The notes under the pieces: model-generated
Seen by the model: only the letters and a program-made list of their open reading frames with translations
Database searches by the model: none
Told to the model about the DNA's origin: nothing
Shown here: one piece after another, positions 1-12,970 of the stretch
Layout: each line of letters opens with the position of its first letter
Position numbering within the stretch: position 1 is the stretch's first letter
From: Atrina japonica
Taxonomy: Eukaryota > Mollusca > Bivalvia > Pterioida > Pinnidae
Direction of reading: 5' to 3'
Assembly: GCA_030159075.1 (NCBI GenBank)
Contig: BROG01000476.1
Coordinates: forward strand, 1-64,000
DNA: 64,000 bases
Translations under genes and position numbers: made by a program

Positions 1-992
1 CAACAAAAATGTGTTATTTCTTTTTATTCTTTCGTGCTTTTCTCTGCCACAATTCAAACCAGACTGTCACCATGTTCTTGCAAATTGGCTTTTGTGTTTA
101 AAGCAATAGATAACCAGTTTATCAATATAATCATTTTGAAAGGACAAACATCTCCTAATTTAATTAGGGTCTAGAAGCTATAAAATGGCCTCTTAGGACT
201 TCAAAAAGTAAAAATTTACTGGTGATCCATACCCCATTCCACAAGTATTTGTTTCCTGTTAAATTCCAAAAAGTACTGGAATGCATATTCCCAAATCAAT
301 AAGTATTGAGCTTATGTCTGCTGAATATTCCTTCGTTTTAGGGAGTTAATCTTTCAATGTGATACTTTTGAAGTATAGACACCTTCAAAATGGCAGGTTT
401 TGTCAACATTTTTAGGCTGACTTCTTGTACCCCCTAGTATTTGTTTCTTATACATATATGGTTTAGCTTTGCTAAAACAACTTTTGAGAGAGTTAACCAA
501 TCTGGGACCATACCCTCTAACAGATTCTTTCTTCACAATTTCTTCAACGGTTTGTGAAATATGTACAATGATGTATGTATTGTATAGCAATTTGAAAAAG
601 TAGTATTATGTTAGCACCCCCTTTGAAAAACTTATGGATTGCCACTGTTACTACAATTCTAAAACCTTTGGTTTGCACTGCCATCTCGTTTATACAGCTA
701 TCTTTTCAAATCATGGTTAACTGTTATTTCAACAAAAACCTAGTAGTTTTGTCGAGTATGGAAGTGAAAATGTTGATAATTGACAATTATGGTGGCTGAT
801 TTGTGCCTTGTCAACTTTTCGTTATTTCGGGGTGAAAAGGTGACAAAACAAAAAGACAACAAGTTGGCATTTTGTCGTCTTACGGCAAAATTGACACAAA
901 AAGACGGCAAAATATCCCATAAATTAGCAACTTACTTTTGTAGTCTTTTTGCCTGGCGTTTTGTCGTCTTTTCGCTCCGCAGATTTGCTACC
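1..992. other. Left edge, no gene recognised
   Basis: AT-rich sequence with only short chance open frames. From about 838 it is built of CGTCTTTTCGC..GC-type motifs that continue on the far side of the 997-4091 element. Nothing else supportable was seen. Confidence 0.6.
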
Positions 993-1339
993 TTAAGAGC
1001 CATTCTCTGTAAGCATTTTTATGAAATTTTGCTAAATCATTGCTTTTCATGTAGGAACAACAAATCTTATTGAAAAGTTTATTTATTTGTGTTGTCATGG
1101 TAATCATACACCTCATATTTTAAAATTTTTTACCACATAGTCCTTTATAATCTAATTCAATATTTCTTAAAAATGCGCCGATAGAATTCCTTCGATTTCA
1201 CAGAGGATAAATTCACATTTGATAGAATTTATATGCAAAAAATAAAGTATGTTTTTTTTTCAAATATTGGAAAGTTTTGATTCTTTAGGAATTTATCAGA
1301 TTAGGCTGAAAATTTGTGTATATAGAGTTATTCTGAAGT

Positions 1340-1790
1340 TAACAAATAGGGGTATTTTTGTATAACAAATAGCAGATAGGGGTATTTTAGTACGATGAAA
1401 TCAATGGTAGATTTTACAGATGCGTTGGTTACCATGGTAACAAAATAAAAGCTTATGATTGGTCAGATTTTAAATTTGTCAGATTTGGATGAAAAAGTAG
1501 TATTATGGGGTGTTTGTGTATTGCGAATCCAATGGTAGATGTATGAAAAATTTCAGTTGCCATGGTAACAAAATAATGGCCACTAATTCGTCAAAATTAA
1601 TATATTACCTCATTTTGCTGAAAATTGGTTTACAGGGTATTTTGACATTACAAATTCAATAGTGGGTGTTAGTTGACATGGTAACGAAATAAAGGCGTTT
1701 GATTGATCAAGACTGACATTGTTAGATTTTATGAAAAAAGGTATTTAGGGATATTTCAGTCTTACAAATTCATTGGTAGATCATAACAGT
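1340..1790. repeat. Degenerate ~120-bp repeats inside the TTAA element
   Basis: ACCATGGTAACAAAATAA-type motifs recur near 1430, 1558 and 1674, each followed by similar TTTG/GGTCAGA-like sequence. Heavily diverged. Confidence 0.5.
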
Positions 1791-1929
1791 GATATATGCA
1801 TCGGAAAAAAAATATTTTGACAAACTTTCAAGGTGATTGGTGCAAAGGTCATATGTACTTGATATAGCTGTAAATGCTCAAAATGTAGGGTGTTGTATAT
1901 CTAAAACATTGGAAATACACAAAAAAATA

Positions 1930-2560
1930 AGTTTTGAGCCAAGGACTCGGGGTGACCTATTGCTATCGTCTTTTGTCTGTTGTTGGACGTCGTGTATGTT
2001 GAGTCAACATCTACAAAGTTTGGGAATAAAAATAAAATCTGTTCATAAATGAGCCGTTGGGTGATGCTTTCATAACTTTGGGTTTAGTTTCGTACAAATA
2101 GCTTAATAATTTAAAAAAAAAAAACCGGTTAACTTTTTGTATACAGAGATATACGAGAAACTTATTATGAGTTAAGGTGTATGAGAACTTTCAATAGACC
2201 ATTATGACAAAATTCCAATGTCATTTGGGTCAAAGGTCAAGGTCACAGGCACCTATGTAAATAGAAAATCAAGAACCATTGTGCCAGTTTGAACCAAACT
2301 TAATCGGGCATTATCCCTATTTGAAGCCGCATAAATTTTGGAGATGAGAGGAGCTAGGAACAAACATGCATGCTTTGGCTAAAAAAGAACAAATGAGTCA
2401 GCAGATACTTTAGACTTCAAATTTGGACATTGTTTTTACTTCTTCTGAAGAATCAGTCATTCAATTTTAACCAAACTTTGCAGAAACTATCTCCATGGGA
2501 AGCATTATATAATGTTTACAAATGAGAAGTTGTTAGTACCCAATCAAACCGCCGGATACA
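1930..2560 (-). repeat. Segment related to the AACAAGAGGCCC interspersed family, minus strand
   Basis: The reverse complement of GTCAAAGGTCAAGGTCACAG and of the GATATACGAGAAACTTATTA segment matches the TGTGACCTTGACC... and ...TTCTTATATATCTTTGTATA sections seen at about 7595-7700 and 27840-27930. Confidence 0.5.
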
Positions 2561-2989
2561 ACATGAATTAAATTATCATAAAATAATAATGAAATAAAAT
2601 TATAAAATGATAAAACAATTCAAGCCAGAAATTTCCATCATTGTATGCTTTTAAAAATATGATAAATGTATATTAACCTCGGGTCCAAATTCAATATGCA
2701 TTTTGAAGGTAGTGTATTGAAACCATTATAAGCATGGGGTATACCATCGGAAAGGTTTAGTAAAGTAAGCATTGCTATGTCTTTTTATAATCACAGGCCT
2801 GGATATATCTTTGATACAGAATATTTTCATCATTTTATCCAGCAACTGTTCAACCATATGCCGGTATCAAAATATTTTAGTTTAAAATACTGGTTGTCAA
2901 GGTAACCAGTTACATAATTTATTTTGTGAAAACAAATAAAATTGCAAAACTGGTGGAATTTACCTGTTTGATTCTTCGTTGATTACTTA

Positions 2990-3770
2990 TACCGGTAGAT
3001 TCTTTTCAAAACATGCAAAAGTACCCCCTTTTTTTCAAATTGTAAAATGAATGGTTACTATGGTTACCAAAATCTTGATTTGATATTTATCTCATTCAAT
3101 ATTGTGAAATTGTTAATTAGATCCAATTGAGCTGATAGTTATTTGGAACAAAAACTGGGCATGATAAACAAAACTCACAAATATGACATTTTCGATATTT
3201 TTTCATTTCATATTGTCATGGCAATGCATTTTTTTTAAAAAAAATCTACCGGTATAAGCAATCAACAATTCCATTTTTTTTTTTTTTTTTAAACTTTAAA
3301 AGATGTCAGGATTATTTATGCATTATATGAAGAAAATCTGTCTGTGTAAATTGCCAGAAATTCCCAAAAATGAGATATTTTCATTTTGTCATGGCAACGC
3401 ATTTACTTTTAAAAGAAAAATAACACAATTCCAATTTTTTTCATTTTAAACTCTATGATGTAAGGTTTATTTATGCATTATATGAAAAACATCTGTAAGT
3501 GCATTTCACAAGCTGTCTGTCTTTAAAGTTAGTGTAAATTGCCATTTTCCAGAAATTTTCAAAAAAACAAGATATTTTCATTTTGCATTGTCATGGCAAC
3601 GCATTTATTTTTTTTAATTTTAAACTTTATGATGTAAGGTTTACTTATGCATTATATGAAGAACATCTGTTGATGCATTTTTACACATTCTATCATTAAA
3701 TTTGGTCTAAATTGCCATTTTCCAGAAATTCCAAAAAATGCCAAAATCTATTTTTTGGCATAACCAGAAT
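2990..3770. repeat. Degenerate ~200-bp tandem repeats inside the TTAA element
   Basis: GATGTAAGGTTTATTTATGC-type and TTTTCATTTTGTCATGGCAA-type blocks recur three to four times with poly-T interruptions. Confidence 0.6.
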
Positions 3771-4383
3771 TTTTTTTTTTTTTAATTTGTATATTTTTAT
3801 CATTTGATTAGAGCATCATCTTCATGCTGACAAATAAATATTAAGACTTCAGATCAGTATGTTTAATGTTGACATGCCAAGAAAAAGGGAAATTCAGTTT
3901 GAATTACCTATCTGGAATCCATATACGACGACATATGGTTACCATGGCAACGGCAGCTCAGGGTATCAATCTGACACCAAATTTCAAATAAGTTTGACAT
4001 ACAGGTATAAAGTATAAAGTTTCATTGAAATCCGTATTCTTGACTTTCCGACCCTATATAAAAAAAAATTGAAGTTTACAGAGAATGGCTTTTAAAATGT
4101 CGTCTTTTCGCCCCGCAAATTTGCGACCTTAAAATGTCGTCTTTTCGCCCCGCCAATATAGAAAAATTCCCATACCAGACAGAACGGATATTTCAGAAAG
4201 AAAAAAATGAATGTTATTAGAATATTTGTGTCAGAAATGATCAAAGATGTATTTGAATTAAATATTTGCGTAAATTGTAGTTTACTAGTTATACTAGACC
4301 GACTTAAATTAAAAAGAACACTATCTTGCGATAGGTTACTATATAGCTTAATTATTACATACATAGCCGACTTATAGAAAAAG

Positions 4384-5437
4384 GACACTACCCTGGGATA
4401 GGTTACCATTATTACACACTACACCGACTTATACAAAAAGGACATTACCCTGGAATAGTTTACTTTATAGCTTAATTATCATGAACTAGACTGACTTATA
4501 GCCATGACACCATCCTGGGGTAGGCTACTTTATAGCTTAATTATCACGAAACAGTCTGACTTATAGCCATGACACCATCCTGGGGTAGGCTACTTTATAG
4601 CTTAATTATCACGAAACAGTCTGACTTATAGCCATGACACCATCCTGGGGTAGGCTACTTTATAGCTTAATTTTTAAGGACTAGACTGACCTAATAAAAA
4701 AGGACACCACCCTAAGATAGGTCTTTACAGCTCAGTAATTACGGACAAGACTGACTAAACCAACTTATAGAAAAAAGGACACCACCCTAAGATAGGTCTT
4801 TATAGCTCAGTAATTACGGACAAGACTGACTAAACCAACTTATAGAAAAAAGGACACCACCCTAAGATAGGTCTTTATAGCTCAGTAATTACGGACAAGA
4901 CTGACTAAACCAACTTATAGAAAAAAGGACACCACCCTAAGATAGGTCTTTATAGCTCAGTAATTACGGACAAGACTGACTAAACCAACTTATAGAAAAA
5001 AGGACACCACCCTAAGATAGGTCTTTATAGCTCAGTAATTACGGACAAGACTGACTAAACCAACTTATAGAAAAAAGGACACCACCCTAAAGTAAGTCTT
5101 TACAGCTCAGTAATTACGGACAAGACTGACTAAACCAACTTATAGAAAAAAGGACACCACCCTAAAGTAAGTCTTTATAGCTCAGTAATTACGGACAAGA
5201 CTGACTAAACCAACTTATAGAAAAAAGGACACCACGAGGGGGTAGGCCACTTAACAGCTCAGTTATTACGGACAAGACTGACTAAACCAACTTATAGAAA
5301 AAAAGGACACCTAAGGTAGGCCCATTTACAGCTCAGTTATTACGGACAAGACTGACTAAACCAACTTATAGAAAAAAAGGATACCACCCTGGGGTAGGCG
5401 ACTTTATAGCTTAATTATTACGGAATAGACTGACTTA
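4384..5437. repeat. Satellite-like tandem array, 65-bp then 75-bp units
   Basis: The 65-bp variant units (GCCATGACACCATCCTGGGG...) recur at 4501, 4566 and 4631. From 4741 a 75-bp unit (ACGGACAAGACTGACTAAAC...GGACACCACCC) repeats about nine times with near identity. Isolated units at 8080-8160 and 8515-8555 show the array once continued past the 5438-8077 insertion. Confidence 0.93.
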
Positions 5438-8077
5438 AATAACAAGAGGCCCAAGGCGCCTTAAGTCGCTCACCTGGCAAAATTCGTTAACATTTCAGAA
5501 AACATAAAAAATATGTAAAGATAAATTCGCTAACATGAAAAACAGTAGGCTCATTGGACCTTAAAAATGAGTGATATGTATTTACTGACAATGTATTGAA
5601 AACCAAACAAAAGCATGGTGCTGATCACTAAACAATAGGGAAAAACAGAGCAAAACATGAAAATATCCACTTAAAAGGGGAAATTACTCCCATATCGGTC
5701 AACCTGACAATTTAATTCCTGTTGACTTTTTCGTAGATGTTTGCGTACTTAACATTTTTGCTCCTTACTTTTTCTATCTATTATTCTTTTCAAGATAATA
5801 GGACAAAACTGTCAAAAACATGAGAAATCCACTAAAAGGGGAAATAACTCCGGCTCTCTTGACTTTTTTGTAAATATTTGCGTGCTGAGCAATTTTGCTT
5901 ACTTCACTTTCTCTCTATCTGTTATACTTTTCAAGATATTAAGACAAAACTGCCAAAAACATGAAAAAACTACTTAATAGGGAAATAACTCCCATAAGGG
6001 GCAACCTGACATTTTGGCCCTTTTGACTTTTTGTAGATCTTTGCTTGCTGAACATTTTCTCTTCTTTCACTTTTACTTTACCTATTATTCTTTTCAAGAC
6101 AATCAAAAAACATCCAAAACATGAAAAATCCACTTATAAGGGAAAAAACTCCCATAATGGGCAACCTGACAATTTCGGCCCTACTAACATTTTTGTAGAT
6201 CTTAATGTGCTGAACATTTTTGCTTCTTTTACTTTTACTCTACCTATTATACTTTTCAAAATAATGTCAAAAAACATCCAAAACATTAAAAATCTACTTA
6301 AAAGGGGAAATAACTCCCATAAGAGGCAACCTGACAATTTTGGCCCTCTTGACTTTTTGTAGATCTTTGCATGTCGAACATTTTTGCTTTTTTCACTTTC
6401 ACTTTACCTATTATCCTTTTCAAGATAATGTCAAAAAACATCCAAAAACATGAAAAATCTACTTAAAAGGGGAAATAACTCCCATAAGGGGCAACCTGAC
6501 AATTTTGGCCCTACTGACTTTTTTGTAGATCTTGCATGCCGAACAATTTTGCTTCTTTCACTTTTACTTTAACTGTTATACTTTTCAAAATAATGTCAAA
6601 AAACATCCAAAAACATTAAAAATCTACTTAAAAGGGGAAATAACTCCCATAAGAGGCAACCTGACAATTTTGGCCCTCTTGACTTTTTGTAGATCTTTGC
6701 ATGTCGAACATTTTTGCTTCTTTCACTTTCACTTTACCTATTATCCTTTTCAAGATCATGTCAAAAAACATCCAAAAACATGAAAAATCTACTTAAAAGG
6801 GGAAATAACTCTCATAAGGGGCAACCTGACAATTTTGTCCCTACTGACTTTTTTGTAGATCTTGCATGCCGAACAATTTTGCTTCTTTCACTTTTACTCT
6901 AGCTATTATCCTTTTCAAGATAATGTCAAAAAACATAAAAAAATATGAAAAATTCACCAAAAAGGGGAAATAACTCACATAAGGGTCGACCTGACAATCT
7001 CCACCTAAATGAAATAATTGTAGATTTTTGCTAGCCACTCATTTTAAGGTAATGGTTTTTTCTCTAGATTTGATAATATTGGAGATACATGTATTAAATC
7101 AAAAATATCTGCTGACTCATTCATTCTATAGTTAGCCATGGCAGCCATGTTTGGTCCTAGCCCTTTTCATCCGCAAACTTTATGCAGCTTTACATTGTTA
7201 TACTTCCTGTCAAGTTTGGTTCAAATTGGTCATATGGTTCTGGAGAAGTAGTCAAAAATGTCGAAAAGTTCATAAAAAAACATTTTCCTTTACATAGTAT
7301 TCTGGATCACGGCCACAGAGAGTGACTCCGTTTCACCAATCATGCATTTCACCGAACTTGACCTCATCACCAAACTTTGAATTTGACCCGCTCATCGAAC
7401 TAGGTTTCCATGGAACATTTGCGACAGGTGTGGCATGCCAGCAGATGTTGACTCCTTCCGGACACCTGGTTTTATATCCGTTTGGGATTCGTAATTGTTC
7501 TTCATGTTGAGACCATTTCCACATCTAATTCATCGTGCTATAATGGACTTGAGATTTGATTATTGATTGGTACTTCTTCAATTTTACTTAGGTACCTGTG
7601 ACCTTGACCTGGAAATGTTGTCAAAATGATCCTCTGGTAATTCCTGACAACTTTCTTATATATCTTTGTATACAAAAAGTCGATAAGTTTTGAGTTATTG
7701 AACAAGTTGTAATACAAATATACCCTGTGTTACTGAAGCGCTCCCTAGTGGCTCGTTTACGGAGAGATTTCATTTTCGCTTGCAAACTTTGTAGATATTG
7801 ACTTTACAATCATGAATACATAATTTGAAACTCATCTGATCATTGGTTCATAAGTGTACCAAGTTTTGGTCCTTTATGGCCCCTTTTAGGGTCCCTATTA
7901 ATCCTATTCCTTTTTCATACGCAAACTTTATGCAGCTTCATATGGGGGTGCTATATGCCAAGTTGGGTTAAAATTGGTCCACTGGTTCTTGAGAAGAAGA
8001 TGTTTAAATGCAAAAGTTAACAGACGGACTCCAGACCTTTGGTTTATAGCAATAGCGTAGGGCCAAGTGAGCTAAAA
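5438..8077 (+). mobile_element. Long interspersed repeat element (AACAAGAGGCCC ... GTGAGCTAAAAA family), with internal array
   Basis: It begins AACAAGAGGCCCAAGGCGCC and ends AAGTGAGCTAAAAAAAATG, splitting the 65/75-bp array. The right part (7130-8075) contains the stretches CCATGTTTGGTCCTAGCCC, TCAAGTTTGGTTCAAATTGG and CTGTGACCTTGACCTGGAAA, repeated at 27640-28140 and, in part, 32940-34210. The family is familiar from mollusc genomes, but its class is not known to me. No coding capacity was seen. Confidence 0.6.
5640..7010. repeat. 165-bp tandem array with 330-bp higher-order dimers
   Basis: The landmark AAAGGGGAAATAACTCCCAT recurs at about 5677, 5838, 5979, 6139, 6304, 6469, 6634, 6799 and 6964, so spacing settles at 165 bp. 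Units at 6304 and 6634 share AAGAGGCAACCTG and CTCTTGACTTTTTG, while 6469 and 6799 share AAGGGGCAACCTG and CTACTGACTTTT, showing dimeric higher-order structure. Confidence 0.9.
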
Positions 8078-9220
8078 AAAATGACACCACTCTGGGTTAG
8101 GTCATTTATACATCAATTACTACGGAATAGACTGACTTAAGTGAAAAAAGGACACAAGGTCACCTTATATCTTAATTATTACAGATTGTATTGACTTATC
8201 AGGGATCAATATCATCATGATTGGGGTTAGGTAAAAGGAAATCAGCTGTATTTTTCCAAATTCTGAGCAAAAATTTCCCAATTATATTAAAAAAAAACCT
8301 GTTGAATTAAACCTTCATGTCGTCAGATGAAATCCATGTTGTCAGTTTAACAAAGAGATAAATGAATTACAAGTTTTGTATCTTTATTTTTAATTTTGAT
8401 AGTAAAATTAATTAATACATTTTTTACCAAATCTAGCCCATTGTGATGTAAAAAATCCCAATTGGAAGGGTACAGGACCCTTTCCCAAAAAGGGTCTATT
8501 AGTTTCTGCTTACAGAAAAAAGGACACCACCCTGGGGTAGGTCACTTCTGGTGACAATTTCACATACATGAAAAACTATTTGAAGAGATAATCAATAATA
8601 AGAACATTTCTGGCAAGAGTTAGTTATTCTTTAATTATATATACATATCTTAATCTTTGTTTCATTGTTTACTGTTACCGATTTTTATTATGGTGACATG
8701 TATAATCATGCAGAAAAATATAAGTTCTCAAAAATAAACAAGAGGTCCATGGGCCACCTGAACTGTGTTGGTATCTTACAAATATGGGAATCTCAAATTT
8801 ACAAATTATTTTAACACTCCTTAGGAGTGGAGGAGACTTAAAAATGAATGAAAATGACAAAGCTGGGAAATATGTCAAAAACATGTCAAAAATGAGTACC
8901 GATTAAATTTGCTGACTTCTGGTCCAGATAGATGTCGTGTCTATGAGTGGAATGTAATAGAATGTCACAAAACAAACATAACAGTAATACATTTTAATGT
9001 TTATTCATTTTAATTCAACTGAATAAATTAATGGAGGCAAAGTTGACATAAAGATTTTATGGAAAAAAACATCAGACAAAATGGTTTCTTGAATGATCAA
9101 TGAAACCAACATTTCATAAATGTAATTTTCTCTGTGTTGATAAATAAAAGATCAAGCAATTACTTCTAGCATTAAACATCAGATCAGAGTATGGCCAATG
9201 TATTAGGTAGCGACAGATCA
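8078..9220. other. Remnant array units and unclassified sequence, no gene
   Basis: Two remnant units of the 75-bp family lie at 8080-8160 and 8515-8555. An AACAAGAGGTCCATGGGCCA start-like motif is at about 8738. The rest is unremarkable AT-rich sequence. Confidence 0.5.
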
Positions 9221-9303
9221 TTAACTCTTTCACATATCTGGACTTGCCGAAGTCACTGATTTATAGAAGAGGTCTCTGTTTATCAGGGGTTAATGGGTTA
9301 AAC
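9221..9303. mobile_element. Short (~85 bp) inverted-repeat element, copy 1
   Basis: TTAACTCTTTCACATATCTG at the left and TATCAGGGGTTAATGGGTTA at the right frame a core with GGACTTGCCGAAGTCACTGA. The same layout is seen at 13141, 13258, 16425, 36149 and 40013. Confidence 0.6.
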
Positions 9304-9988
9304 AACATTAGAAAGTATTGGATTTTTAGGCCTTTGTGACACAATGGCTAGAATATTGAACTTTCAAGCACATCTATCACCTGAATTTGCTCACAAATTC
9401 AGTATATTTTAAGTCCGATACAATTAATTCTTCTTTTGGCCTGCTCAGCCAATCAGATTGCAGGATAGCTTAAGTTGATAAACATTCTCAGACTTAAAAT
9501 GAAAAAGACGGAATTTAGCTTGTGCTGAAGTTGTGATGAAAAATAATTTTTAAAAAAGATGGTTCCCTTGTTAGTCGTCTTTAATTTCACTTCGCTCACC
9601 AATTTGGATTAGTAAATAAGGGCATTTATACCAATGAAATTTTACAGCTGACTTAAAACTGGCCGTCTGCATCCAACTCCATCTCTACATTTGAAGATAA
9701 CCAAGGTTAATTTAGGAAAAGAAAGGAGAAATGACACTCCGTAGGGCCACCACAAGGAATTGGAACAAGATGCAAAACGACCTTAATGGTCACCAGAGTA
9801 AAATGTGAATACGGTGAGAGTATGCTGGTCATTGGCATAGCACTTGTTCATCAGCACAGAAATAACAAGGCTCTCCGACAAAATTGTTGAATGTAACAAC
9901 AACAAAAAACAAAACAAAAAAACAGAGGTACAACAACAGAAAAATTATTGGGTATGTCCTACAAATTAACATACATATATATAATGCC

Positions 9989-10002
9989 AGTGTGTGTGTG
10001 CA

Positions 10003-10035
<33 letters not shown>

Positions 10036-10056
10036 TTATACACACACACACATATA
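9989..10056. repeat. Compound (TG)n-(TA)n-(CA)n microsatellite
   Basis: TG-rich, then TA, then CA dinucleotides, forming a near-palindromic low-complexity tract. Confidence 0.9.
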
Positions 10057-10142
10057 TATACACTGTATTAAACCCATTAAGTTCCCATGTCTTTATAAGT
10101 GCCCCTCCCATTTTTTACATTTTACTGGGAATCATTTCTAGC

Positions 10143-10375
10143 TGATTGACAATGAGATGTGGACCTGAAAAGTAACAGTTTATCTGTAACCCCCCCCCCC
10201 TTCTAGCATTAGAACTATTTTAATAGGTATCCTCAGTAATAACTACAACAATTTTACCACTATGCCTTGTAAAAAATAACTGTTTTATGTCAATTTGACT
10301 ATTAATTGGTCCCATTAACTACCCACCCCCTTTTACTAATTTTTGTAGCACCCTGGGCACTTAATGGGTTGAATA
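10143..10375. repeat. Interspersed repeat, copy 1
   Basis: GACAATGAGATGTGGACCTG through GGCACTTAATGGGTTGAAT matches 35245-35600 closely, including the AATAACTGTTTTA and ACTGATTTTTGTAGCA segments. Class unknown. Confidence 0.75.
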
Positions 10376-10834
10376 CTATTATATATCCTTCATCTTGTAC
10401 ACACAAAGTCACTTCATTTAAACTTGTCTATCCATGAAAATCAATTACATGTATATACTAATTCATGTTTTAAGTGCCAATGATTTAAACATACTTAAAC
10501 TAATTCAGTTTTGTATGATAACATAAAATGTATCGCAATTAAATTCTTAATAACAAAAAATATTACATATAACAGAACTGAATAAGTAATACTTGATTAC
10601 AGATACACTTGCTGAAGAAAGTCTGACAATACAGGTCTATCCCAGCTTTACCAAATGTTGATGTTCATGTCTTTGGTGATTAACACGATGTCAAAGTGTT
10701 GTGAAATACATTAGAAGTAAAAGTGAAATAATACAAAACCTAAAACAGCAACAACAGACCATTTCCAGGTCGTCTCATTCCGTTCAGTTTTGTCAGAAAA
10801 GATTCCTTCCAGATCATGACTTTCTTAAGTTTTT

Positions 10835-11012
10835 CATGACTTGATTTTATCATGGTAAAAGAATTTAAAATCTTGAACTGATCCCCCATGACCATGACTT
10901 TCCTAACTTTTCCATGACTTGATTTTATCACCGTAAAAGAATTTAAAATCTTGAACTGATCCCCCATGATCATGACTTTCCTAACTTTTCCATGACTTGA
11001 TTTTATCATGGT
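10835..11012. repeat. 78-bp tandem repeat, about 2.3 units
   Basis: CATGACTTGATTTTATCA recurs at 10835, 10913 and 10991. The translated open frame here is a product of the repeat. Confidence 0.92.
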
Positions 11013-11267
11013 AAGATTGATTTATGACAATACAATGTTAAATTTAGTAAACTAGTTCCCAGTTAATGTTATAATCATGTCATAACCGAGATGTATATTT
11101 GATTACTGTGGAAACAATGTCTTGCAAATACACAAATTATACAAAGAAAAGACAAATATACCAGAATATGTCCACAATATCAACCTGATTACTGTAAAAT
11201 GTCACAACAGGGACACAATATTATCAAATGACAAATATATTCAGTATGAAAAAAGGTTGAAATAATT

Positions 11268-12632
11268 AAAGGGACATTAGCTGGGCTTCAAAAATTTTGT
11301 TTTCTTCCAACTTAGATTGATGTAAAATAACAACAAATGAGAGATATATACAGGCATAAAAATTCCTATATTCATGTATTTTGCGAAAATAAGGTCAGGT
11401 CCAGTCTTGTTTGGATACATACTTGCTAACTCTCCCGATTTCCACGGGAGACTCCCAATTTTGGCCCTGTTTCCCGATCATTCTTTTAAAAACCCCATCT
11501 TTCTCACAATTTTTTCATATTTCTTTCCAAAAATGATAAATGTCCCGAAATTTGAAAAATGACATGCAAGATTTCCACCACATGAAACAATACACAAGCT
11601 TTCAAAAAAGTTTTGTAACCAATCAGAGGCTGGTTTGTACCCCTCTTCATTGGTTGATTGGTTTTAGCAATGTGTTGTAGGAGTGACTAAATGCTGTCAT
11701 GGAGTACCAAAGGCAGTCACGATATCTCAAATGGGGAATACGTTATCAAACAATATTTTCTAAAATTGATATCAATTTTAACAGAACATAAACAAAAAAT
11801 ATTTACAGTATATAGATTAATTTCTACTGATAATTTCAAGGAAGGTGCCGCTGTTTTTCCTGCCATTTTCTTTACTTCTGATATGGTAAATTATTAGAGC
11901 AACACCAAACCCGATCGATGAAAGATAGATTACATCCAAATATACTTTGAAAATTTTAAAATGATGTCAGTAAAGTGAACAAGAACAAAAATGAATTCAC
12001 AGTAAATTCACTGATTCCATTGAAAATGCTTGACAACAAAGAATAATTTTCTGTGATTTCCTCCTTCAGTAGTATGGAAGTAATACATGTAAAATATATA
12101 TATATTTTTTTTTTCTAAAAAAAACCCAAAACAAAGATTCATCTATACAATAGGCTTATAATACAATAAAATTCACAATTGAAATCCATAAATTAGTTTA
12201 AATATTGATTGAAAACAACTAATTGACATATTTTAATATTTATATGTATACAAAGTAATAAATTTAAAAAAAAAAAATACTTTAAAATAAATTGTAAGAA
12301 ATAGACACTTAATGGGAAAAGAACCTTTGAACACTGGCCGAGCAGTCTGGCTAACCACTGGAATATTTTGTCGTGCATTGTCTCCCCCATTAAAGTTTTC
12401 AAATGTTGGCAAGTATGTGGAGATACAAATAGTGAGATTTTATTATTCATATGCAAACGATTTTAATTGCAAAACTTGGTTTCTCAAGCAATTTTCACAA
12501 AATATATAGGAATTTCAGAATTTTTATGCCTCTGTATACCTGTATTGCTTTTTTGTTATTGTACAGCAAATCTAAGTAGTGAAAAAAAGAATGAATTTTT
12601 TAAAAAATAAATATAGCTAATACACCTTTAAC
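11268..12632. mobile_element. Inverted-repeat element of the TTAAAGGGRC family, apparently expanded or interrupted
   Basis: The left end (TTAAAGGGACATTAGCTGGG) and right end (ATAGCTAATACACCTTTAA) are inverted relative to each other, and the inner 130-170 bp at each end are also mutually inverted (AGGCATAAAAATTCCTATA / TTTATGCCTCTG). The 1 kb between may be an insertion. Compact copies are at 28452 and 35758. Confidence 0.5.
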
Positions 12633-12952
12633 CTTTCATATTTGTAAATTTTCAGTCTGATGTATGGAGATACTAAACAATTTCACAAAATTACCTTTTG
12701 AGATTAAAGTTTTACTTTTTGTTAGCAAAAGCTGGAAAAACAATCGACTCAATTAGGGAGTCAAGGTGATAGGATAATTAATAATTGCTTTAATCAAATT
12801 TAAATTCAGCAGTAGCCTGAGAAGGTCTATTAGTATTCATTGTCCTATTAGAATAAAACATGTGATCTGAATATTTTGGTTATCTTGATTTCTGGAGATC
12901 TGGAAGTAAATGGGGAAGTTTAGTGGTCTTCGATATCACAAGATTCCAATGT

Positions 12953-12970
12953 GTGTGTGTGTGTGTGTGT
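12953..12970. repeat. (TG)n microsatellite
   Basis: A pure TG run of about nine units. Confidence 0.9.

Larger units (their letters stand above)
997..4091. mobile_element. 3.1 kb non-autonomous DNA transposon with TTAA target duplication (piggyBac-like)
   Basis: The left end is GAGCCATTCTCTGTAA directly after TTAA (993-996). The right end, reverse complemented, is AAGCCATTCTCTGTAA directly before TTAA (4092-4095). A duplicated TTAA target is the hallmark of piggyBac transposases. The flanks belong to a roughly 37-bp repeat (CGTCTTTTCGCCCCGC...GACCTTAAAATG); the next intact unit at about 4110-4150 shows the same ...ACCTTAAAATG site uninterrupted, serving as an empty site. No transposase frame was seen inside, so it must move in trans. 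The interior has degenerate tandem blocks. Confidence 0.7.

Noticed and set aside
6045..7038. Several 60-105 codon frames with repeated KHPKHEKS/FGPTNIF-like peptides
   Set aside because: They follow the 165-bp tandem array on both strands and are not a gene.
10740..11009. 89-codon minus-strand frame with repeated MIKSSHGKVRKVM
   Set aside because: Product of the 78-bp tandem repeat, with no family resemblance.
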